A stretch of DNA of 64,000 nt, from the NCBI RefSeq assembly GCF_001536285.1, contig NZ_FAOZ01000004.1, forward strand, positions 434,001 to 498,000, written 5' to 3'. Within the stretch, counting starts at the first letter, position 1, and the number at the start of each line of letters is the position of its first letter. A program made the position numbers and the translations under genes. The notes under the pieces were generated by a model. That model saw only the letters and a program-made list of their open reading frames with translations, was not told the origin of the DNA and ran no database searches. This DNA is from Parafrankia irregularis (GTDB lineage: Bacteria; Actinomycetota; Actinomycetes; Frankiales; Frankiaceae). Below, piece after piece: positions 40,532-51,886 of the stretch.

Positions 40532-41386
40532 CTAGAGCTTACGGGCGATCGCGCCGTACATGAACACCTCGTTGTCGCTGTACCCGGCGGCGTCGGCGTC
40601 GGGGTGCCAGCGGTGGACGAGGACGACGCCCGGGTCGAGGATCTCCAGCCCGCGGAAGAAGCCTTCGACCGTGGCCTTGTCCCGCGCGGTCATCGGGATG
40701 CCGTTGCCGCGGTACGCGGCGACCCCACGCTCCACCGCTTCGGGCGCGTAGTCGCCGGTGGCCGTGGAGAGCGCGAGGATGCTGCCGGGGGCCAGCGATG
40801 CCACGAGCGTGTCGATGACGTGCTGGATGAGCGCCTCGTCCGGGATGAACTGCACGAGCGCGATCAGGCTGAGCGCGACGGGCTGGCTGAGATCGAGGGT
40901 GGAGGCGAGCTGCTCGGACTTCAGGATGCTTTCCGGGTCCGTGAAGTCGGCGTCGAGGTAGGCGGTGCGGCCTTCGGGGGTGCTGGTAAGCAGGGCCCGG
41001 GCGTGCACCAGGACGATGGGGTCGTTGTCGACGTAGACGATCCGTGACTCGGGGGCGGCCTTCTGGACGACCTCGTGCAGGTTCGGCGTCGTCGGGAGCC
41101 CGGTGCCGATGTCGAGGAACTGCCGGATGCCGTGCTCGGTGGCCACGACATGGGCCATCCGGGCCATGAAGTTCCGGTTCGCCCGCATGGATCGCGACAG
41201 GCCCGGCATCATTTTCTCGGTCTGGTCGCCCGCCGCGCGGTCGGCCGGGAAGTTGTCCTTACCGCCGAGGATGTAGTCGTAGACCCGCGCCGAGTGCGGT
41301 ACGTCGGTCTTCAGATCGACGTTGGCCGGCGCCCAGTTCGGTGCTCCCCGGCTGGCGCCCCACTTGGCGTCGTCGCGGTCAGTCAC
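40532..41386 (-). CDS. PF04672 (DUF574) SAM-dependent methyltransferase, copy 1
   Basis: A 284-residue protein of the actinobacterial S-adenosyl methyltransferase family. Residues: [20 protein letters not shown] at 24-45, [17 protein letters not shown], the SAM loop FLDIGTGLPTTPNLHEVVQ, then YVDNDPIVLVHARALL, and C-terminal [21 protein letters not shown] 41386 is used because all three copies start V-T at this point and an AGGGGT lies ahead; the longer frame runs into tandem repeats. Physiological substrates of the family are unknown. Copies 2 (42495) and 3 (51941) are in the window. Confidence 0.85.
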   Translation of the reverse strand: MTDRDDAKWGASRGAPNWAPANVDLKTDVPHSARVYDYILGGKDNFPADRAAGDQTEKMMPGLSRSMRANRNFMARMAHVVATEHGIRQFLDIGTGLPTTPNLHEVVQKAAPESRIVYVDNDPIVLVHARALLTSTPEGRTAYLDADFTDPESILKSEQLASTLDLSQPVALSLIALVQFIPDEALIQHVIDTLVASLAPGSILALSTATGDYAPEAVERGVAAYRGNGIPMTARDKATVEGFFRGLEILDPGVVLVHRWHPDADAAGYSDNEVFMYGAIARKL

Positions 41387-41587
41387 GACTACCCCTATCT
41401 CCGATATTGCCCACTTGCTACTTGTGACAGCTTCTTCAGCAGACTCTCGCACCCCCTGTCCGGGGGGTGTCACATGGGGGTGCCACGGCGGGAAGCGCAG
41501 GTCGGTGACCACGCGAAAGTCGCCCGGTCGGTTAGTCGTGAAATGGCCGCTGACCAGGCGTCTTCGCTTTTCGGCGCGCACACCGGT

Positions 41588-41677
41588 CAACAGCCCGTAA
41601 CGGCTCAACAGCCCGTAACGGCTCAACGCCCCGTCAGGACTCGACAGCCGGTAACGGATCAGCGGCCGGTAACGGAT
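41588..41677. repeat. 18-base tandem repeat abutting an SDR stop codon
   Basis: Five units such as CAACAGCCCGTAACGGCT fill the space up to the minus-strand SDR. Its stop codon (41677-41679) lies at the repeat boundary. Confidence 0.8.
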
Positions 41678-42390
41678 CAGCCCAGGTCCAGAGGCGTGGG
41701 CACATACCTGGTCGTCGGGCGTCCGGGAGTGAGGACGAGCTCGGTTCCCGGCTCACCGGTCCGCAGCAGCTCGACGACGGCGGCGGCCACGTCGTCGGCG
41801 GTGAGCATGGGGACGCCCGCGGCGCGGAACTGATCGCGCGCGGGGGCCGTCAGCGGAGTGTCGACAAGACCGGGGCAGACGGCGCCGAGCCGGATGTTCT
41901 CCCGGGACAGCGGTCCGGACAGCGCCCGGACCAGGCCGATCACCGCGTGCTTGGTCATCGTGTAGATGGGGTCCTGCTCGACGCCCCGCAGCGCCGCGTG
42001 GGAGGCGGTCACGACGATCGAACCGCCGCCGCGGGCGCGCATCGCCGGTAGCGCGCCGCGAAGCCCGTAGACCACCGAATGCTGGTTGACGCCGACCACG
42101 GCCTGGTAACGGTCCAGGTCGAGGGTGGCCGGGTCCTTGTCGGCACAGTTGTGCCCGGCGTTGAGCACCAGCAGGTCCAGCCGGTCACCGGCCGCGGCGA
42201 CCATCCGCAGCGACAGGTCGGGGTCGGTCAGGTCTCCCACCACCGCCTCACCGCCTATGGACGCGGCGACGTCGGAAACGGCCTGGTTGCGGTCGACAAG
42301 CACACAGTGCACGCCCGAGGCGGCCAGCAGGCGGGCGGTGGCCTCTCCGATGCCGCCCGCGGCACCCGTGATGATCGCGACCTCGCCCAT
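41677..42390 (-). CDS. SDR family oxidoreductase
   Basis: A 237-residue classical SDR: VAIITGAAGGIGEATARLL for cofactor binding, VLNAGHN, and Ser in VVTASHAALRG. The active site reads YTMTKHA, with Tyr and Lys at the usual spacing. The tail TELVLTPGRPTTRYVP is short. ATG 42390 (GGAG seven bases ahead) is chosen over ATG 42417. It lies between two copies of the PF04672 methyltransferase on the same strand, perhaps in one transcript. Substrate unknown. Confidence 0.85.
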   Translation of the reverse strand: MGEVAIITGAAGGIGEATARLLAASGVHCVLVDRNQAVSDVAASIGGEAVVGDLTDPDLSLRMVAAAGDRLDLLVLNAGHNCADKDPATLDLDRYQAVVGVNQHSVVYGLRGALPAMRARGGGSIVVTASHAALRGVEQDPIYTMTKHAVIGLVRALSGPLSRENIRLGAVCPGLVDTPLTAPARDQFRAAGVPMLTADDVAAAVVELLRTGEPGTELVLTPGRPTTRYVPTPLDLG

Positions 42391-42494
42391 GCGCCCCACT
42401 CCGTCCGGTCCGGCCATGCCCCTGATCCAGTCAACTGTTTACCTGCACTGGAGTCGGCGGCTCAACCGGTCGGCTAGGCGGTCGAGCGGTTTGG

Positions 42495-43349
42495 CTACGG
42501 CTTGCGGGCGATCGCGCCGTACATGTAGACCTGGCTGTCGGCGAGGGCGGCCGCCTCGGCGTCGGGGTGCCAGCGGTGGACGAGCACGACACCCGGGTCG
42601 AGGATTTCCAGCCCGCGGAAGAAGCCTTCGACGGTGCTCCTGTCCCGCGCGACCATCGGAATACCGCTGGCGCCGTATGCGGCGACGCCGGCGGCTATCT
42701 CCTCGGGGGCGGAGTCGGCCGTGACGGTGGACAGCGCCAGGAGGCTCCCCGCCGGAAGAGGAGCCATCAGCTGGTCGAGGACGTCCTGCACGATCGCGTC
42801 GTCGGGGACGAACTGCAGGATCGCGATCAGGCTGACCGCGACGGGCTGGTCGAGGTCGAAGGTCGAAGCGAGCTGCTCCGACTTCAGGATGCTCCGGGGA
42901 TCGGTGAAGTCGGCGTCGAGGTAGGCGGTGCGGCCTTCGGGGGTGCTGGTGAGCAGGGCCCGGGCGTGCACGAGGACGATGGGGTCGTTGTCGACGTAGA
43001 CGATCCGTGCGTCGGGGGCGACCTTCTGGACGACCTCGTGCAGGTTCGGCTCGGTCGGCAGCCCGGTGCCGATGTCGAGGAACTGCCGAATGCCGTGCTC
43101 GGCGGCCACGACATGGGCCATCCGGGCCATGAAGTTCCGGTTCGCCCGCATGGATGTCGGCAGGTTAGGCATGCTCCGGGTGAAATCTCCGGCCGCGGCC
43201 CGATCTGCCGGGAAGTTGTCCTTACCGCCGAGGATGTAGTCGTAGACCCGCGCCGAGTGGGGGACGTCGGTCTTCAGGTTGACGTTCGGCGGAGTCCACC
43301 CCGGTGCCAGCGAGGTACTACCCCAGTCGGCATCGTCGCGGTCAGTCAC
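42495..43349 (-). CDS. PF04672 (DUF574) SAM-dependent methyltransferase, copy 2
   Basis: A 284-residue close paralogue of the protein at 40532. Most of the N-terminal half is the same, including [39 protein letters not shown] and TSTPEGRTAYLDADFTDP. It differs mainly in the helices around the SAM pocket ([12 protein letters not shown] against EKMMPGLSRSMR) and in the C-terminal third. GTG 43349 has the same context as copy 1 (CGTGACTGACCGCGAC). High DNA identity to copy 1 makes gene conversion likely. Function unknown. Confidence 0.85.
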   Translation of the reverse strand: MTDRDDADWGSTSLAPGWTPPNVNLKTDVPHSARVYDYILGGKDNFPADRAAAGDFTRSMPNLPTSMRANRNFMARMAHVVAAEHGIRQFLDIGTGLPTEPNLHEVVQKVAPDARIVYVDNDPIVLVHARALLTSTPEGRTAYLDADFTDPRSILKSEQLASTFDLDQPVAVSLIAILQFVPDDAIVQDVLDQLMAPLPAGSLLALSTVTADSAPEEIAAGVAAYGASGIPMVARDRSTVEGFFRGLEILDPGVVLVHRWHPDAEAAALADSQVYMYGAIARKP

Positions 43350-43777
43350 GACTACCCCCACCTCTGATATCAGCCGCCCTCGACGGTGGCGTTTGCTTGC
43401 TAGCACTTTCCCACCACCCCATCGCGGCAATCGGACAGGGTAGGACATTCGGACCACTTTGGCTGACGCGAACATACCTGTGAAGAGGCCGGCGCAGGCC
43501 CCGATCCGCCCGCGCGCCGTGGTCTTTGCCCAGGTAGCGGCGTTCGGAGGGTGGGTGGGACGCGGCATGGCCGCTCGGCGCCGGTTCTCCGGGGTATTTC
43601 GACGAGGAGCGACAGGGTCTTTGGTCCTGTAGGCGGCGTCGGGAAGTTCACTGCAGTGCGCAGCCCGGCAGAGCCGGCCTTACCGGCGACCAGCAGGGCG
43701 ACCAACAGGCCCAGCGTGGTGCGGCCGGCATCAGGCGGCCCCGGCCCGCGGTATCCGTCGGCCCTGCCTACCGGCTT
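43350..43777. other. Intergenic region between methyltransferase and ABC-type cassette
   Basis: 428 bases. The first 90 should hold the promoter of methyltransferase copy 2. The remainder is GC-rich with no frame showing coding bias, and it includes the downstream end of the membrane-protein operon. Confidence 0.4.
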
Positions 43778-44365
43778 TTACCTACCGGCCCTGCCGCCCC
43801 AGACAAGGCCGCAGAGAAGGCCCAGGACAAGAGTCGCCAGGGCCACCACCAACGCCAGCAGCGACTCCGCGCCGGCCGCCGGCCACGCCCAGCTCCTGGC
43901 CTGCCCGTTGACCTGTGCGCCCAGCGAACTGGTGACGACCGCCACGGTAACCGGGAACAGGGACGAGGCCTGGGCGCCGACGATCGCCACACCGACCAGT
44001 GAAAGACCTATGTACCCGGCCATGTTGCGGCCCGCGGCGAACCCCTGGTCATTGAGCCCCGTCACCTGGAGCAGGGTTCCCGCCAGCATCCCGATCGCCG
44101 CGGTCATCACCATCACCGCGCAGTCGAGCCACCGCGTGGGCCGTGTACCGGTCAGCTCGAGGCCGTCGCGTCTGGACAGGCAGTAGGAGACCACGCTCGA
44201 CGGGGCCAGCGGGAGCAGGAGCATGACGGGGAGCCGCAGGCTGGAACCGCCAAGGAGGCTCGGGACCGGAAAGGCCGCGTCACCCACCAGGAGCACGGCG
44301 ACGAGCGAGCCCACCACGACGGAGAAGTGCATCGTGTAACCACGGTTGCGCCACCACCAGATCAC
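43778..44365 (-). CDS. Small integral membrane protein of ABC-type cassette
   Basis: A 195-residue protein with about five hydrophobic helices (VVVGSLVAVLLVGDAAFPVP, MVMTAAIGMLAGTLLQVTG, GLSLVGVAIVGAQASSLFPV, LLALVVALATLVLGLLCGLV). No known motif. It is 60 bases downstream of the large permease and shares its strand, so it is probably the second membrane subunit of the same transporter. A GTG at 44365 is used; an ATG at residue 12 is the alternative. Confidence 0.65.
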   Translation of the reverse strand: MIWWWRNRGYTMHFSVVVGSLVAVLLVGDAAFPVPSLLGGSSLRLPVMLLLPLAPSSVVSYCLSRRDGLELTGTRPTRWLDCAVMVMTAAIGMLAGTLLQVTGLNDQGFAAGRNMAGYIGLSLVGVAIVGAQASSLFPVTVAVVTSSLGAQVNGQARSWAWPAAGAESLLALVVALATLVLGLLCGLVWGGRAGR

Positions 44366-44425
44366 GCGTACCCGCCGGTGGTGACTGGACGGGCCCCGAG
44401 ATCAGAGCGTCCGCGCCTCGTGGGG

Positions 44426-45757
44426 TCAGGTGCCATCGGTGCCCCCGAGCGGTCGGCAGTCCCGTACCAGCGCAAGTGTCCGCTCGTATTCTTCCCGTTG
44501 GTGGGAGACAGGGCTTCCCGCCCGTTCGTGGAGATATGTCAGAACGTCCACCGGGTAGGCATCGGCGACATACTGCTCCGGAACGCCCACCTGGAGCGCC
44601 AGCCAGGCCTGCAGGTAGGGCACCGCGAGCGACGACGATGCCGTCCGCATGCTTTCCCAGGGCGGCAGCTGACGGGGTGGGCGACCCGGCTCGCATTCCG
44701 GCGGACGCGGAACCACCGCGCGAGCGAGCGCCAGTCGGACCTCGGCGGCGTCCGCGTCGCCGGGCAGGTAGAAGAACCAGTCCGCGGTGGATGCCTCGGA
44801 GGCGGTCCCCGGGACGTCCAGGCCGATCGCCTGCAGGCGGGAGCGGACAACCTGAGCCTGCGTGGCGGCCTCCGAGAGCAGGTTCGCGTGCTCCGGCCAG
44901 ACGCACACCAGCGGACTGGAACCGGCACATCGCAGGTCACCGGGATCGCGTTCGCTCTGGGGCGAATCCCCCATGGATCTGGCGGTGAGGCAGGCGGCCG
45001 TGACCGCGACCGCGGACACGGCCAGGCCGGGAAGCAGCATCCAGCGCGGATGCCTGGTCTCCCGCACCAGCAGGATCAGGACCAGGACAGCCCCCGCCGC
45101 GAGTGCGGCCGGGGCGAAGAAGACGCCGGCCGACGGCTGCGCGGCCAGCATGCAGCAGTCCTCCGGCATCCCGTTGAGGTGGCGCAACCAGGGTGGACTG
45201 ACCGTCACGGGATATGTGATCAGGATCCAGCCGAGCACCGCGACCGCCGGCGCGGCGATGACCCCTGGAAGGAACCACCCGAAGATCAGCCCGGCCGCGG
45301 TCATCCCCGTCACCACGGCGACCGCGGCGGCGGCGATGACAGGACTGGGGTGACCGGTCACCGCGTCGAGCTCGAAGCCGACCGCGACGTAGGAAAGCAG
45401 CAGACCGAGAAGCCCCGCCGCGGCGATGGGGCTGACCAACCGAAGCAGAACATGGAAGACACTGCGTGCGGGAGCCAGCCGAAGCGCGCCAGACCTCCCG
45501 AGACGACCGGCCTCCCATGCCGCGGCTGCCGCGCACACGGGCGCCACGAACGGAAGCGCATAGGACGCCTTGGCGGAGCCGGTTACCCAGTACCCGTCTC
45601 CGAGCTGCATCGTCACGAAGGCGGAGGTCTCGTAGAGGAGAACCATCGGAACGATGAAGAAGGGGGCTTTCAGCGCCGCATGGGATCTCAGGTACCAGGT
45701 CCATCGCGAGCTCAGGCGCGAACGCACCGCATAGCCGAGCCGAAGTCGACGGGCCAT
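44426..45757 (-). CDS. ABC-2-like permease with large extracytoplasmic C-domain
   Basis: A 443-residue protein. Residues 1-265 contain about six membrane helices in the style of ABC-2 permeases (APFFIVPMVLLYETSAFVTM, VLGWILITYPVTVS). Residues 270-443 form a soluble domain with paired Cys (LRCAGSSPLVCVWPEH; later ECEPG and RDCRP) and a His in WPEH. It overlaps the ATPase stop by one base (TGATG). I cannot assign the soluble domain, which may be a peptidase-like or substrate-handling module. Likely exporter core for a product of this cassette. Confidence 0.7.
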   Translation of the reverse strand: MARRLRLGYAVRSRLSSRWTWYLRSHAALKAPFFIVPMVLLYETSAFVTMQLGDGYWVTGSAKASYALPFVAPVCAAAAAWEAGRLGRSGALRLAPARSVFHVLLRLVSPIAAAGLLGLLLSYVAVGFELDAVTGHPSPVIAAAAVAVVTGMTAAGLIFGWFLPGVIAAPAVAVLGWILITYPVTVSPPWLRHLNGMPEDCCMLAAQPSAGVFFAPAALAAGAVLVLILLVRETRHPRWMLLPGLAVSAVAVTAACLTARSMGDSPQSERDPGDLRCAGSSPLVCVWPEHANLLSEAATQAQVVRSRLQAIGLDVPGTASEASTADWFFYLPGDADAAEVRLALARAVVPRPPECEPGRPPRQLPPWESMRTASSSLAVPYLQAWLALQVGVPEQYVADAYPVDVLTYLHERAGSPVSHQREEYERTLALVRDCRPLGGTDGT

Positions 45758-46509
45758 CAGCTTTCCGAGACCAGATGGGTGTACGCGAGCGCGGCCTGGC
45801 GTCCTACCGGGGCATCCGGGCTGTCGGCCAGAGCGAGGTAGTCGGCCACGGAGCCGGAGAACCGCACCTCACCACGGTCCAGGACGACGACGTTGTCGAA
45901 ACTCTCGAGGAGATCCTCGGTCTGATGGGTCGACACCACGACCGTGGCCGATTCGGCCAGATCCGACACGAGCTGAGTGAAGACCTGCCGCTGAGCGGGG
46001 TCCAGACCCGCCGTCGGCTCGTCCATGAGCACGATCCTCGCTCGGTGGACCACTGCCTGGGCGATACCCACCCGTCTGAGCTGCCCGCCGGACAGAGCCC
46101 TGGCCAGTTCGTTCTCCCGGTGGTCGAGGCCGACCTGGGAGAGCGCGTTCTTCGCCTCTCTCCAGGACTCCGCCTTCGACATTCCCTTGAGCCAGCCGAC
46201 GTAGGCGACCTGCTCACGAATCGTCAGACCGGCCATGGGCCTGACGTGCTGCGGCATCCAGGCCATCTCGCGTCGGTACTGCCGGCGCCCGGACCCTTGT
46301 TGGATCGGACGCCCGTCGAAGGTGACACGGCCGGTGCGTGGCGCCAGCACCGTCGCGCCGACGGCGAGCAGGGTGGATTTTCCCGCGCCGTTCGGGCCCA
46401 GTAGTACCGTGCGCCCGGGCTGGAAGGCGCAGGTCAGGTTCCGGAAGACATCCCGCCCAGCACGATAGGAGTAGGAAATTTCGTCAAACACGAGAAGCAC
46501 AAACGTCAT
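45757..46509 (-). CDS. ABC transporter ATP-binding protein
   Basis: A 250-residue ABC ATPase: Walker A LLGPNGAGKST near 35-45, a Q-loop in AWMPQHVRP, signature ALSGGQLRRVGIAQA, Walker B RIVLMDEPTAGLD, and switch His in VVVSTHQTED. The sequence is of the ABC-2 export type (CcmA/NatA-like). It directly precedes and overlaps the permease gene. Upstream, 71 bases away, is the small exported protein. Exports an unknown substrate from this cassette. Confidence 0.9.
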   Translation of the reverse strand: MTFVLLVFDEISYSYRAGRDVFRNLTCAFQPGRTVLLGPNGAGKSTLLAVGATVLAPRTGRVTFDGRPIQQGSGRRQYRREMAWMPQHVRPMAGLTIREQVAYVGWLKGMSKAESWREAKNALSQVGLDHRENELARALSGGQLRRVGIAQAVVHRARIVLMDEPTAGLDPAQRQVFTQLVSDLAESATVVVSTHQTEDLLESFDNVVVLDRGEVRFSGSVADYLALADSPDAPVGRQAALAYTHLVSES

Positions 46510-46580
46510 CCATTTTTTCGGAGCGGGCGGGCGGACGGGTGCCGTGCCCCGCGGCGCACGGCACCCAGCAGCTCCGATTT

Positions 46581-46997
46581 CTACCAGCTCACGCCGACAG
46601 TCTCGACGTCGAGGATTCTACCCGAATCCGAGCCGTTGATGGTCTTCAGCCTGAATCGGTAGTTTGTGGCGGCGGGGTCGGCCCAGTGATAGTTGTCGCT
46701 GTCGTAGCAGTTCAGCACGACGGTGCTGCCCTCGCCGTCCGGCAGATAGGGGCGCGACCAGCGGAGCGCGATTCCGGCGTCCGCGCCTCCGGTGCTGTTG
46801 TTGTTGACCCGGCAGCCCTTGAACGTCACGATCGTGTCGTCGTTCGTCGAGTTGTTGTCCTGCCACCAGCGTGACTCGAAGCCGGTCACGGCGTCATCGA
46901 TGTACGAGCTGAAGGTGCCCTCGTACGCATATGCCGGTAGTCCCATCCCCATGATGGCGACGGGAACACCGGCGGCCACGGCCGCGGACCTTCTCAT
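46581..46997 (-). CDS. Small exported protein of ABC-type cassette
   Basis: A 138-residue protein with a clear signal peptide (RRSAAVAAGVPVAIMGMGLP, cleavage after AYA near residue 24). The mature part is rich in Asn, Asp and aromatic residues, with two Cys (KGCRVNNNS and LNCYDSDNYHW), probably one disulfide in a beta-sandwich. I do not recognise a family. GAGAGCTGG precedes ATG 46997. It lies between the ACP-GNAT relic and the ABC ATPase on one strand, so it may be cargo, a receptor or a protein modified by the system. Confidence 0.7.
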   Translation of the reverse strand: MRRSAAVAAGVPVAIMGMGLPAYAYEGTFSSYIDDAVTGFESRWWQDNNSTNDDTIVTFKGCRVNNNSTGGADAGIALRWSRPYLPDGEGSTVVLNCYDSDNYHWADPAATNYRFRLKTINGSDSGRILDVETVGVSW

Positions 46998-47191
46998 TTC
47001 GACCAGCTCTCTTTCGTCGTTGTTTCGGTTTTTCTGGTTCCCGGGCCCGGCGTCGCCGTTCTGGTTCGAATGGGTAGACGTCTGTTGGGGCTCCAGGAAG
47101 ATCCGTGAATCCGTTGGCCTCGAAAAGCATGGTGGTCATCGGGGAGGTGGTCTTCTCGGCGGGGCTGACGGCCACCCGGGCAGGGCGGGTT

Positions 47192-48126
47192 TCAGAGGCG
47201 ATCCGCGCGGCGCTCGGCGTCGACCTGTCCCGAGATTCGCGGCCCGAAGGTCAGCAGTCCCGACGCCGCTCGTCGCCGGCTCGGCCAGACCGCGATTATG
47301 TACTCGTCCCAGTAGCGCCCGTCGTAGTAGATCGCCTCCCGGAGGCAGCCCTCGACGTCGTACCACCTGCCCCGGCCGCTGGCGATCTGGGTGAAGTTGT
47401 ATTCGGGAAGCTCTGCGTAGAGCTTTCTCGGGCCGTAAACCTGGAAGACGTGGTCGATGAACAGGCTGACCGCCTCCATCGGAAGCCCCCGTGCTATGGC
47501 TTCCGGCGTGAAGACAGCCGCAATGTATGCACTCCTGCGCCGCTGATCATGGTTGTAGCAGACAACATGGCCGATAGGTTCGAGTGTCGGCCACAGATAT
47601 GCGACGAACTGCGTGAGAACGCCCTGCTGGATTCCGTGCTGGAACGCCTCGAAAGTCGGGACCGCGCCACGGAACCGCCAGCGGTGACCCAGCTCCTCGC
47701 TGATGGCCAGCTGGTAGAGAAAGTGATGCGAATCTGGATTCACCGGGCCCAGGGCAATATTGTGCGTCCTGAGTCGGATGGGGCGCGGATGTGACACCCC
47801 GGGCACGTCGGCGTCGGCGTCGCCTTCGTTCTTTGTCTGCGGCGATTCTTCCGGAATGCTCCCGAGCAGCTCGACGAGATCGCCGAAAGTTTGCGGATGG
47901 TTCTGGTCGAGTGCCTCCCGAGGGACACCGGCTGTGGTCAGCCAGTGCACCAGCTCCAGCACTGCAGAGAATCAACCGCCAGGTCCTCGTGAAATTTTGC
48001 GCCAAAGGAGAAGAGCTCCCGCGAAAATCCGGTGAGGTCTGCCAGGAAATCGGCCAGGCCCGCCTCCACCACCTCCCGGGAGGGAGCTCCCGGGCCACCG
48101 CGGGCCGATATGGTTTCGTTCGTCAA
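47192..48126 (-). pseudogene. Acyl-carrier-domain/GNAT acyltransferase fusion, frameshifted
   Basis: Two overlapping frames give one protein. Frame one, from TTG 48126 (GGAG eight bases ahead), reads ADFLADLTGFSRELFSFGAKF, then DLAVDSLQ with the carrier-protein serine. Frame two continues LELVHWLTTAGVP...TFGDLVELLGSIPEE, the rest of the carrier helix bundle. A GNAT acetyltransferase then runs to 47192 (YQLAISEELGHRWRFRGAVP, YIAAVFTPEAIARGLPMEAV). The break is near 47958-47968 and is repaired by a -1 shift that gives DSLQVLELVHWL. No slippery heptamer is seen, so a one-base loss or read error is likeliest. Intact, it would be about 310 residues and the first gene of the cassette. Confidence 0.7.
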
Positions 48127-48865
48127 ATGTCCGGACTCCAGCCCTGTCCTTGGTATGTCTCGAGCCAGGGCGAAGTGAGGGAGCGGCCGGACCACGGCAG
48201 CACCGGTTGTCTGCGCACCACAAACGCCCGCCGAGCCGCGTCCCTCTTTTTGCATCGCCCCGCGGCGCGACACCAGCAGCCTCGATAGATTTCGGTGAAA
48301 TCTGTATTCTCCGACTTTCGGCATGCTAGTCGGGCTATTTATGGCGAGCAAGGCTTAGTCGCGGGCGGCATCGCCGAACGTCAGGCGGGAGCCGGAGCGG
48401 TTGAAGCGATTTCCTTACCAAGAGTAACGGCGTGGATTCTGTGTACCGAGCGTCTCTGGCCTCGCACCGACGGGAGCGATGCACGTTGAGGGGTCGACCT
48501 GCTGTCGGGGCATGAATCGCGATGCCGTGAGCTCCGTACACAGAGCGTGTTGAAAGGCGTGAGTGGGCGGCCGGGGTGCCCGCACATCATGTGAGGCATA
48601 TCACTCGATGATCCGAGCTGCCCGCCCGCCGGCCGTCCGTCGCGGGCCGGGGCGGCTCCGCCGAACGTGCGCGGGCCCAGGCGAAATCCGGGCTCAGGAC
48701 GCCGGAATCCGGACCGAGCGCCAGACGCGGAACGCCGGCAACGTGGATGCGTGGCCGGCGCTCAGGCGGCTGAGGGGGGCGCCGCCCGTCACCTGCCCGG
48801 GTGGCGCCCCGCCGTCGCTTCGTGGAACCAGTCCGGCTCTGTGGAACCAGTCCGGCTCGGTGGAA
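48127..48865. other. Intergenic region between cassette and katG
   Basis: 739 bases, the middle (48280-48560) less GC-rich than average. It should contain the cassette promoter near 48130-48330. A 19-base tandem repeat covers the katG end. Short frames here lack bias or start sites. Confidence 0.45.

Positions 48866-48868
<3 letters not shown>
48822..48868. repeat. 19-base tandem repeat over katG stop codon
   Basis: GTGGAACCAGTCCGGCTC at 48822-48839 and 48841-48858, then a partial third copy (48860) that contains the minus-strand TGA of katG (48866-48868). Confidence 0.85.
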
Positions 48869-51130
<2,262 letters not shown>

Positions 51131-51260
51131 TCAGGGCTAATCGGGTCACGAATTGTGCACTGAGAGTGACGGTTGGATTGATTGGTGAACGGGCGGCGGT
51201 GGATCGCAAGGCGAACCGGTCTTCAGGTGCTCGGTTTCTCGGGTGATCGGTGGTGGGGGA

Positions 51261-51698
51261 TCAGAAACTTCCGGCGTCGGAACCGGAACAGGCGGGGCAG
51301 CGGCCCCAGTAGACGACCTCGGCCTCGTCGATCGAGAACCCGTTGTCGTCGGAGGCGGTGAGGCACGGTGCCTCGCCCACGGCGCAGTCGACATCCGAGA
51401 TGGCGCCGCAGGATCTGCAGACGACGTGGTGGTGGTTGTCTCCGACCCGCGACTCGTACCGGGCCACCGAGCCGGCCGGCTGAATGCGCCGCACCAGGCC
51501 CGCGTTCGTGAGTACCCGCAGCGAGTCGTAGACGGCCTGGTGGGAGGCCTCGGGGAGCTCCGCGCGCACTGCCCCGATGATCGAGTCGGTGTCGGCGTGC
51601 GGATGCGCGTGGACCGCGCCGAGCACGGCCACCCGCGGACGGGTGACGCGCAGGGCGGCCCCCCTCAGCATCTGCTGGAAGTCCGCGGACGTCGTCAT
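51261..51698 (-). CDS. furA: Fur-family regulator FurA
   Basis: A 145-residue Fur-family repressor. Winged-helix DNA-binding part: [20 protein letters not shown] and [20 protein letters not shown]. Metal and dimer part: [17 protein letters not shown] and a second CxxC in GRCPACSG, which should hold the structural zinc. Lying upstream of katG identifies it as the peroxide/iron-responsive FurA of actinobacteria rather than a zinc regulator. ATG 51698 is chosen; the longer frame enters the operator. Autoregulation is likely. Confidence 0.9.
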   Translation of the reverse strand: MTTSADFQQMLRGAALRVTRPRVAVLGAVHAHPHADTDSIIGAVRAELPEASHQAVYDSLRVLTNAGLVRRIQPAGSVARYESRVGDNHHHVVCRSCGAISDVDCAVGEAPCLTASDDNGFSIDEAEVVYWGRCPACSGSDAGSF

Positions 51699-51712
51699 GC
51701 GCACTACGGTGC

Positions 51713-51737
51713 GCCCTTTTCCTGAACGAGTCAAGAA
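51713..51737 (-). promoter_or_regulatory. furA promoter with FurA-type operator
   Basis: On the minus strand TTCTTGACTCGTTCAGGAAA ends 18 bases before the furA ATG region. It includes a -35 TTGACT and closely resembles the mycobacterial furA operator (TCTTGACTnATTCCAGAA). The promoter would give a very short leader, as known for furA-katG in related bacteria. Confidence 0.7.
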
Positions 51738-51840
51738 ACAGTTCAAGATCTTTTTGGGGGCGGGGTGCGGCGGCGCACCCGGGCCGGGCGGGGGCGGCCG
51801 GGTCGAGAGCGATCGGGTGGGGCTGGTCCGGGAACGAGAA

Positions 51841-51872
51841 AGCCGCGGCCGGAAGGGATCCGGCCGCGGCTT
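51841..51872 (-). terminator. Terminator hairpin after methyltransferase copy 3
   Basis: AGCCGCGGCCGGA (51841-51853) pairs with TCCGGCCGCGGCT (51859-51871). On the minus strand it is followed by TTTCTCGTT, a weak U-tract. It is 69 bases past the methyltransferase stop. Confidence 0.7.
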
Positions 51873-51886
51873 CGGCGAACCTGGGC

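Noticed and set aside
40532-43349. Composite transposon formed by the two near-identical methyltransferase genes
   Set aside because: The repeats are coding genes in direct orientation without inverted ends or a transposase; local gene duplication is simpler.
46894-47175. Small frame upstream of the exported protein (MLFEANGFTDLPGAPTDVYP), tempting as a precursor peptide
   Set aside because: Third-codon positions are not GC-biased, there is no good ribosome-binding site, and it overlaps the exported protein gene by about 100 bases.
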